From Pyrocephalus nanus (Eukaryota; Chordata; Aves; Passeriformes; Tyrannidae): a stretch of 64,000 nt of DNA. The DNA lies in assembly GCA_038380795.1 (NCBI GenBank), contig CM076272.1, positions 3,539,001-3,603,000 of the forward strand, given 5' to 3'. Under the pieces are notes generated by a model that ran no database searches, was not told where the DNA came from, and worked only from the letters and a program-made list of their open reading frames with translations. Both the position numbers and the translations under genes were made by a program. Shown here piece by piece: positions 33,719 through 64,000 of this stretch (the stretch's first letter is position 1; every line of letters starts with the position of its first letter).

Positions 33719-35834
33719 AACTGGAGTTTTAAGGGAGTTTGGGTAGAAATGATGCTGGGGGAAGGGGATGCAATTCTTGACTTTGCTCAGGTATTGCAAA
33801 GCTCTCCTACATGCCTCCTGTTAATGCTTCTAATGAAGGAAAGTCCCTGAATTTTGTGACTTACTTTCAGTCCTTGCTGTAATTTGAGGGCTTTTTTTCT
33901 TTTTTCCACCCCCAAATTAAGATCACAGATGGTGCAGTGTGAATTGGGGCTCTCTAAATCTTCACGTCAAAGTCCATAAGGACTTTGGTGTGTGCAGCAT
34001 TTCTGAGATGACAGCATAAGCGAAGTACTGTTTGTAATCTGGAGGGAAAATGCCTGATACAAGTCCCTCCTGTAGCTGGGCTTCCCTGTCGTTAAGGAAG
34101 CTGAGAGAAATCAGTTGTCATGGCGGGTGGAAGTGGGTGGAACTGCCCCTTTGAGCATCAGGCTTTGGCTAAATCAGTTCAAAATTACATGTCTAGTCTT
34201 GGGTTTCATCTCAGCCTTCCTTCCTCAGCAGGCTGGTAAACTGGAGGAGGGGTAGGACTTGCTGCACAACAGATCTCTCCAGCTTTTGGGCAGAGGAGAT
34301 CAGTGGGAGATGCCAGGCCAAAATCAGCTGGACTTCAGTGAGGAAATGAATGCACTTTGGGAACATTCAGCATTATAATTCTGGCTGCAGGATGCAGACC
34401 AGTCACTGTTCTGGTACTGGTTTGCTCTCCCCTCCCTGTAGAGTTTGGGTAGTTGTGGATGCAGAGTTGTCATCACTAGTCTTTGCCTAGGTACAGCAGA
34501 GCTTCAAGATCATCTCTGCTGGGATTAATAAAGCCCATCAGTTAGCAATCTTCAATAAGTACTGGTTTGCTGTGAGCCAGTGGATGCAGACCCTTGGTGG
34601 GAGTTTAGCGTGGTGTTATCTAGGAAGATTGACTAGTGCTGTTGACTATTACCTATCATATTTACTCTATATTGACTGTAATACAAAACTTCACTGCTGA
34701 ATTTGGTCCAATGCTTAGACAGAAGCAGAGTCCAAGCTCAGCTGGTGAAGGTGAGTGGAATTCAGTGGGAAGATGAACCTGCATGTGCTATAATTTTCAC
34801 TTAACAGAAGTTTTAATATCAACCCCACAGTAAACTAGGTTTTTGGAGGATTCTACACTTGGTCTGCAAGAATCAGGAGCTTCAAAACTGATGTTGATGC
34901 TGCTGCTGTGTATGTGGTGATGGATCCTTGGTCCTAGCATGGTTCACACAGCCTCACAGGCTGAGAATTTTGATGGTTTCAGGAGGAAAAGTCTCTTCAG
35001 GTAGCCTAGGTGGCATTTTAGTCCTCGTGAGAGCACGTGAGTCTCCCAACCATCTTCTGCCCTCAAACAGCCTATGCTTTAGAGTTTGGTTAGTCCATCT
35101 GAAGACATGTGGAGTGTTGCTTTGGAAAGTGAGACCCAAAGGTGGGACACTGAACAGCCACCACACCACATATACACCACATGAATCTATTCATGTATCT
35201 TGAAAGTGTAAGGGGTGAGCCAGCCTGGGAGATCAAAAGCAAGTGGAAGGACTGGCTGAGAGGACAATGTTTAGACAGAAGGATGTCCATGTTGGTGAGT
35301 GGGTTATAAATAGCTGCCACCAAAGCTTTGCCCAGACTTTACTCATGCAGTCAGCCATTGTCATGCAAAATCTTGGCCAGCTCTGATGGTGGGAGGCTGG
35401 TATGTGTCCAGATTCACTCAGTTTAGTCTCAGCCTTATTAACATAAAACTGTGTTTTTGCAAAGCTAAATGTGGGCTGTGCCTGAGCAGAGTAGCTCCAC
35501 ATTAAACTGCCTGGCTCTTCATTTGTCAGCAGTGACCAGTAGAACAGACAACCAATGCAGGCACTGTTAGCAAAGTGAGCTCCTGGAGTGTGCTCCTCTG
35601 CTTGCTGAGTGTATGCTGGAGGTCAGGACTACTTAGGGTTTTTAACTTGTAAATAAAATGCAGTTAAAGAGCATTACTTGGGGCAAGGAGTCCTCTGCCT
35701 CTGCCTGCAACCAGCCAGCTGATTTTGGGGGCCTCTTGAGTGGTTAGACCTAAAGAGTAACTTCAAAAAGAAATGAAGTCGTCTTCTTTCTTGTCCTACC
35801 CCATCCAAGTGAAAGGAGGGACTAGCAGAGAGGG

Positions 35835-36059
35835 TTTAAATTGGATACTGGGAAGAAATTCTTTCCTGGGAGGATGTTGAGGCACTGGCATAGTTTGCCC
35901 AGAGAAGCTGTGGCTGCCCCATCCCTGGAAGTTTTCAAGGCCAGATTGGGTGGGGTTTGGAGCAACCTGGGATAGTGGAAGGTGTCCCTGCCTGTGGCAG
36001 GGGGTGGAACAAGATGGTCTTTAAGGTCCTTTCCAATCCAAATCTTTCCATGATTGATG
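35835..36059 (+). mobile_element. CR1 LINE 3'-end fragment
   Basis: Runs from the GAAGAAATTCTTTCCTGGGA segment through CCCAGAGAAGCTGTGGCTGC and GGAAGGTGTCCCTGCCTGTG to the terminus at about TCCATGATTGATG. It has the same orientation as SIN3A and is 5'-truncated. Confidence 0.92.
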
Positions 36060-37419
36060 TTTTATGTCAGGGAGGGGGAAACCCTTCCATGAAAGCATGC
36101 CTTCTCAAGCCCACCTTGATCCGTTCTGCACCTCTGTCCTGCTGATTCCTGTTCCCATATTTGACATGCACTGAGATATTAGTAAATTATTTTGGGGTTA
36201 TTTGAATAATGACAGATTTAGACTGTGAAGAGCTGTCCTGACTGGGTAGATTTGGATTGGCTTAGTTGGCTGTTGTACCATTAATTTTGGGGGGAATGTC
36301 ATTCCCTCTTGTTCATCCATGTGTTTAACTGCACCAAACTGAAAAGGCCTTGGTTTGGGGAGGTCCTGACGCAGAAGGCGGGGGTGGATTTCACTCTGTT
36401 TTATGTCCCTCAAACACCCTAAGAGGCCTGTGCTTTTGATGAACAGCAGATAACATCTCAAGGATGGCAATAACTATCAGTGGACAGAAAATAGCACTGG
36501 AATTTGCTTGCAGGAAAGAGTAGATGTGCAATTAAGTCCAACAGAGCCAAGAATTCTTGGGTCCTTTTGGAGCAGGACACTGGCAGAATGATCTGTCAGA
36601 TTTGGAGTGAAATGAAATTTGCTTAAAACCATCTTGGAGTAGGGCAGGAACATGAAGAAAAATACTGGGGAGTAAGTGAGAGAGCTGCTGATCTGTGCTT
36701 ATTGGCATCCCTGGCAGGCATGCAGGAATCCAGCCACTGTGCCTGCTAGCACTGCTCCTTTTTACACGCCTTGGCTTGGTGCTGCTGAGCATGGCCAGGG
36801 TGCTGGCAGGATCACAGGTGTGTGGCATGGGGTGTCCAAAATAGTCCTGGTGTAGTGGACCTTCAGCTTTCCCTGAAGTTGCACGTGTGTATTAATTGCA
36901 GAGCACTTTGGGGCTTTGCAAGTGACTTCAGAATCTGATTACACATCCTCCTTTTTGCCTCCTTCCTCCCACGTTTGAAAGCATCTCTCACAGCTGTCTG
37001 TCATCCAGTCTGGACTGTCCAGGAGGGTATTTTTTCTGTTTTCAGTCTAAAATGTGTGTAGGTAACGCATCCTTCCCTGGCCTGTTGCGTTCAAACACTG
37101 CATTTGTGAGCTTTGCGTTGCTCGAGGTCTGCGTGCGTTTGAGACACCTCTAAAGTTAAACTGAAGAAATCATTAGCTTTGAAAATATGAGAGTAAGGCT
37201 ATACTTTTTGTGATAAGACAGGATTGCATTTTTTGTGCTGAAAGCTGAATCTTTATTTTCACTTTCCCATCCTAAGATATCAGTACCTGAGTAGACAGAA
37301 ACTTGCCCTGCCTGCTTGCAGAGATCTCAGCGTCACCCGCGGCGCTGGAAGGGAGCGATGGGTTCTGTTCCTTCTGCTAACTGTTCTGTTTCTAGCAGGT
37401 TTTGTAGCGCTTCCCGAGC

Positions 37420-37430
37420 ATGAGTTCAGA

Positions 37431-37434
<4 letters not shown>
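37420..37434 (+). promoter_or_regulatory. SIN3A: Four-codon uORF overlapping the SIN3A start codon
   Basis: ATG at 37420 opens ATG AGT TCA GAA TGA. Its TGA (37432-37434) overlaps the TG of the SIN3A ATG (37431-37433) in another frame. A at -3 gives the uATG a reasonable context. Any transcript that includes exon 2 from the acceptor contains it. Confidence 0.8.
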
Positions 37435-60116
<22,682 letters not shown>

Positions 60117-60803
60117 AAGTCCCCCGGGGCGAGGGAAGAGCCCGGGAGATGTGTGTGTGTGTGCGCGCGCATCCAGGGAAGGAGGAAGATGCCTTTCTCC
60201 CCTCACTGTGTATCTCCGTAACATGGCCACTTGACTAGTGCGTGGCTGGTACAACCCGTCACCAGCGGGATTCCCTGTGGGGATGTGGATCTCCGCCTAG
60301 GACCGCGGGCTGCCGGCCCTTTTTGGGTGAGAAGGGCCCTTCTCTGAACTGAGCCATCCCAGAGAAACACAACAAGCTCGTACACACCAGCAGCGTTGAG
60401 GCTTTGACTCCCCGGAGGCCCTAAGCGGCGAGGAAGGAGAACTGGACGCTCTCCATCACTGGACCACTTGGATGTGTCCCCAAAATCCCCAGGTGCCTGT
60501 CACCACTGGATTCTCCTCCCTTTATGGGCTCTGGCACGGGGCCATGGGGCAGCAGACCCTGGGTTTTCTCGCTCCCTCTTCTCCCTCCCAGGCTGGACTC
60601 ACCCCGTGCAGATCGGTCTGTCCTTTCTAGTGCCAGTGGAACTGTTTTATTTTTATTTTGGGTTGGTTTGGTTTTTTTTTTTTTTTGTACCTGCTTGTTT
60701 ACTAGACTCTCCTAGTGCCATGCACCAGCTTTTCACACACATGTACGTACACACACACAGCAGAGAACAACACGATTTTAACATGTTACCCTCCTTTTTT
60801 GTA

Positions 60804-60809
60804 AATAAA
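60804..60809 (+). terminator. SIN3A: SIN3A polyadenylation signal AATAAA (proximal)
   Basis: Canonical hexamer in GTAAATAAATG, 688 bp after the stop codon. Confidence 0.6.
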
Positions 60810-61074
60810 TGTACAAATTGTCAATTTTTTGGGGGGTTTTTGTTCGTTTGTTGGTTGGTTGGTTTGTTTTGTTTGTTTTTTTTTTTTAATTAAAGAAAGT
60901 ATGCTCGATGTGCTAGCATAACTGTACTAGCTTCTTGTGTACCATAGTACCAGGTGGCTTGATAATTAGTACTGACAGACAGACAGACCGATGGAGACAT
61001 TTATTACACTTTTTACCAAAGGGAGTTACCATTGTAGTGCTTTTGTGTGGAAACTTTTTTCTCCTTTTTTTGTA

Positions 61075-61080
61075 AATAAA
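61075..61080 (+). terminator. SIN3A: SIN3A polyadenylation signal AATAAA (second)
   Basis: Second canonical hexamer, again in the context TTTGTAAATAAA, preceded by a T-rich tract. Confidence 0.6.
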
Positions 61081-61100
61081 AGAAATAATGTCTTTGTTCT

Positions 61101-62700
61101 TAACTGGAGGAAGACACTCGCTCACCCACGGCCCTGTTCCTGGTCTGAAAGGCACTGTGCAATATACAGTTTTTGGGGTGGGGAAGGGGAGGGAAGGGAG
61201 GTGTATGAATTTTATAAGATATGCTTCATAATCCAGGAGGAAAAAGCAGAGGTAGCATGTGTGTTTGGGGGTTAAACAACTGAGGTATAAGCAGCCTTTA
61301 AGCGATACAAATATAAAATTTTAATTTTTTTTAATTTTAGGGTTTTTTTCTGGTGGGTAATTTTTATCCACCTTATCTTCCAGCTCCAAGGATCTTTGCT
61401 TTTGGGAAGTGTTGCTGAGCTACTTAGCTGGAGAGGATAGCGCTGATACATTTTTCCCTTTCTGTGTTGGAGAAATCATCATGGGAAGTACCAAACCAGT
61501 ATTTGACAGAGCTGCTCAGAGCTGTGTGTGTTTGTGTGTGTGTGCAAGAGCAGAGCAAGGGATAGGGGTGTCTGGGTGCATTTCACTCCTGAAATCCACA
61601 TACGGGATATGCACTTTTTAAGTAGATAACACCAGCAGCTATTTAAAGCTCATGGGAAGATTCTGTTCTTAAAAATAAAGAACTGAGCACAGACTTTGTA
61701 AAACCATGACAGCCACAACTGCACTGTCTCCTCAAAGGGGGCAGCTTTGCTTTCACAAATCCATGCTGCCAGTCCTCTGCGCCTGGCATGGCTTCCATCA
61801 TCCCCGGATGGGGAGCCACAAGCAGGGCTTTGCCGCTGCTTCAACCTCTCCCGTGGATTTACTGTATTTTAAGACAGCAGGTTCATAAAATCATAGCATG
61901 GCCTGGGTTGAAAGGGACCTTAAAGATCATCCAGCTCCAGGTTGTTTCCTGGCATTGGAGCTCCTTCCCTTCCGCAGGGAGAGGTTGGGGAGCAGGGCTA
62001 GAGGGGACCTGCAGCCAGGGTGACAGCATGTGGCCCCCGAGGGGCCACTACTCATTGGCAGCCAGTGTACAGCAGGCAGATCTGGAACAGGAGCCTCCTA
62101 TGGAGAAAGGGAAAGAGAGGGAAGAGACAGCCCAGTGGGGAATATTCACACGTTGTCAGCAATAAGTTGTCTGTCGTTTCTCCTCCTTTGCTATAAGGGA
62201 GGGGGTCTTGCGTGTCCTCTTCCATTCCAAAGGTGTCACTCGTACTCCCCTGCTACTTCTCCCTCTTTTTTTATCCTTTTGTATGCTCAAGGTGACCCGG
62301 AAGGGAAAATTTTGGGTGGTCTAGACTTTTGACCAGCTTAGAAGTAACAGCTGCTGCTGCTTTTGGTGCGTGTCTCGTCCCAAGGAGCCTGTGCTTGCAT
62401 GTCACTGAGGCAAGGGTGGCTGGCCAGGTCCCCAGCTCACACCTCTGCCTCCGGTGCTCCGAGCCGGCTCTGCTCCCAGCCTGTACGATAGCAGAGATCT
62501 ATTTTTTTATTTTTCCCCATTTTCATTTTATTTTATCTTGCTTTTCGTATTCTGTAACGTGATCCTCCGGCCCACGACCCGTGCGATTTCTATACCGGTG
62601 TTTTAAACTTGAAGGGGGGGCACAGTATTTCCATTAAAGCGTCAGGGCTGAGCATCGCGTAGAGATTCTTCCTTCCCTCATGACAATACACAGTGGCTTT
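61101..62700. other. SIN3A-MAN2C1 spacer or extended SIN3A 3' UTR
   Basis: No exon recognised. It holds AATAAA at 61674-61679, a short CR1 fragment (61884-61955) and an ATTAAA at 62633-62638 in a T-rich context, which could end an extended SIN3A transcript. A poly(T) run lies at 62698-62714. Confidence 0.5.
61884..61955 (-). mobile_element. CR1 LINE 3'-end fragment
   Basis: Short copy: ATAAAATCATAGCATGGCCT, GGGTTGAAAGGGACCTTAAA, GATCATCCAGCTCC. The terminus is at the left, so it is minus-oriented. Confidence 0.85.
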
Positions 62701-62739
62701 TTTTTTTTTTTTTGGAGGGGGGGCGATTTTGAGGCAAAG

Positions 62740-63250
62740 TGAGGTGCCGAGGAGGAGAGGTGGGTGCGGGATTGCTTAGGCTGAGGGACCGGCGATGAGG
62801 CGGGTGCTGCCGCCTCACACGCGGGAAGCACTGGGCGTGCCCGGCCCTCCCCGGGACAGGCCCTCAGCCCCGCAGAACACCCCCGGGTGGCCGCCCCCAG
62901 GCGGAGGCGGCCCGGCTGGAACCGGGATTCCAGGATTCCGGGATTCCTGGATTCCGGGATTCGGGGCTCCGGGACTGCCGGGCCGCGCCTGCGCCGCGCG
63001 GGGCGGGCGCCGCCACAGCCGCCATGGCCGCGCCCAGGCACAGGCGCACCGCGCTGGAGCGCGTCGAGAAGTTCCTCTCCGACATCTACTTCACCGACTG
63101 CAACCTGCGGGGCAGGTGGGCGGCGGGGAGGCCTCTCCGCGCCTCCCCCGGGGCGCTGGTGGGCGGCTGGGACAGCTGGCGTGTGTCCCCTTTTGGGGGG
63201 GGAGCACCCTGCCCTCGGGCGCTGCCGGCTGCGGGGCTCGGGGGGGGGGG
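62740..63250 (+). promoter_or_regulatory. MAN2C1: MAN2C1 CpG-island promoter
   Basis: GC- and CpG-rich block around MAN2C1 exon 1, without a TATA box. It includes an octamer array at 62925-62980 and a CGCCTGCGCCGCGCGG stretch (NRF1-like) near 62986, 25-40 bp before the ATG. SIN3A ends upstream on the same strand, so this promoter is not shared. Confidence 0.6.
62925..62980 (+). repeat. 8-bp tandem repeat GGATTCCG, five good and two degenerate copies
   Basis: Units at 62925, 62933, 62941, 62949 and 62957 read GGATTCC(A/G/T) or GGATTCGG. Two weaker units follow, ending 43 bp before the MAN2C1 start codon. Confidence 0.92.
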
Positions 63251-63613
63251 GCTCGGTGAACACACACCAAGGGAACAAATCACACACACAAACACATAAA
63301 CACACACCCCGGCCCTCCCCGGTCCACCAGCCTCTCTAACACGGCGCTTTATTTACTCTGTGATCTGTTAATCCTATTGAGAGTGCTGAGTAGCAGCTGG
63401 GGCAAAGAGCTCCCTGTCGCACCCCCGGGCTCGCCCTTGCGGGACCGACCGTACTAATTAATATGTCCTGGCCGTCTTCGACCTCAGGCTTTTTGGGGAT
63501 CGCTGTCCACCGGCATCGCTCTCCTGCTTCCAGACTCCGCGGCGCATCTCTTACGATGAGGCTGTTGCGGGGGAATTCAGGCCGACTGAAGTGGGGGAGT
63601 CCTTCGGGCCCAC
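63024..63613 (+). CDS. MAN2C1: MAN2C1, cytosolic alpha-mannosidase 2C1 (first two coding exons, partial)
   Basis: Glycoside hydrolase family 38 enzyme of the cytosol that trims free oligomannosides released by glycoprotein turnover. Exon 1 is 63024-63115 (92 bp) and exon 2 is 63488-63613 (126 bp). The frame is kept across acceptor CTCAG|G and both donors are GT. The protein starts [20 protein letters not shown] and continues [17 protein letters not shown], then [23 protein letters not shown], which matches the N-terminal, non-catalytic part of vertebrate MAN2C1. The start codon has a perfect GCCGCCATGG context. The catalytic GH38 domain and the rest lie to the right of the window, and the last 387 bases are intron 2. 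Confidence 0.93.
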
Positions 63614-64000
63614 GTGAGTACAGGCTTTCGGTGGTGCTGTGACCGTGGTGGGGTTGGAGCTCATGTCATACGCACATGTGAGTCCTCACAAGCTCCTAAA
63701 TGCTGAGGAAAGAAGATGATGATCTTCTCCCCCCTGAGTGCTCGAAGGTGTCTGCCCAGAAGACCTTGGGGAGATTTCATGAGGAAACAGCTCAAGTTAT
63801 GTCAGTTTCCCAGGAGAGTGAAGAGCCCAGTTCGGGGATACTTTCTGCTGAGAGCTGGTTGTGATCATGGTTGTGTACCTGATGCTTAGGTGGGGGATGT
63901 TTGCTTTGTCAAGTTTGGGAGAAGATTTCTATCCCAGCATTGGTCAGACAAGATGCCACTGATTGTTTCTCTGGGGTCCCAGAGGAGCATGGATTAAATC
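63614..64000 (+). other. MAN2C1: MAN2C1 intron 2 (partial)
   Basis: Sequence after the donor GTGAGT at 63614. No exon or repeat is recognised up to the window edge. Confidence 0.8.

Larger units (their letters stand above)
30056..37398 (+). other. SIN3A: SIN3A intron 1
   Basis: 7.3-kb 5'-UTR intron. It contains the CR1 fragment at 35835-36059 and a 9-bp perfect hairpin at 33698-33718. I see no exon or structured RNA gene. It ends with TTCTAGCAG, a NAGNAG acceptor at 37393-37398. Confidence 0.7.
60117..61100 (+). other. SIN3A: SIN3A 3' UTR (probable main form)
   Basis: Noncoding tail after TAG at 60114-60116, with T-rich and GTTTG-rich stretches (60660-60690, 60838-60890). AATAAA occurs at 60804-60809 and 61075-61080, each suitable for cleavage shortly downstream. 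A longer form could run to ATTAAA at 62633. Confidence 0.6.

Overview
This is vertebrate nuclear DNA, almost certainly from a bird. All genes are split by GT-AG introns, promoters lie in CpG islands, introns are short for an amniote, and truncated 3' ends of CR1 LINEs (the typical avian interspersed repeat) occur at nine or more places in both orientations. The gene order matches the human 15q24.2 block in reverse orientation (orthologous to chicken chromosome 10, from general knowledge). The species cannot be read from the sequence.

Layout: (1) 1-3051, minus strand: the large coding exon of SNX33 and part of its last intron; the terminal exon lies left of the window. (2) 3052-4444: a head-to-head SNX33/SNUPN intergenic segment with a GC-rich tandem repeat. 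(3) 4445-12694, plus: SNUPN, complete, 8 coding exons, 364 aa. (4) 15794-24653, plus: PTPN9 (MEG2), complete, 13 coding exons, 588 aa, with a CpG island before it. (5) 28.6-30.06 kb: the SIN3A CpG-island promoter and noncoding first exon, rich in CCAAT boxes and with two CACGTG E-boxes; coding sequence 37431-60116, plus, 20 coding exons, 1274 aa. (6) 63024 to the right edge: the first two coding exons of MAN2C1.

I built the exon models by hand from acceptor and donor sites. In each complete gene the reading frame is kept across every junction and the total length is within a few residues of the human protein as I remember it. The genes are housekeeping genes of unrelated function: endosomal membrane remodelling (SNX33), nuclear import of capped U snRNPs (SNUPN), vesicle-associated tyrosine phosphatase (PTPN9), histone deacetylase corepressor scaffold (SIN3A) and cytosolic alpha-mannosidase (MAN2C1). 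They share a conserved neighbourhood, not a pathway.

I see no undescribed multi-gene system. The best leads are local: a decayed second copy of the SIN3A intron 4/exon 5 junction inside intron 5; a tiny upstream ORF whose stop overlaps the SIN3A start codon; paired E-boxes and a dense CCAAT cluster in the SIN3A promoter; a CR1 element ending about 50 bp before a SIN3A splice acceptor; and the apparent absence of IMP3 from its expected place between SNX33 and SNUPN.
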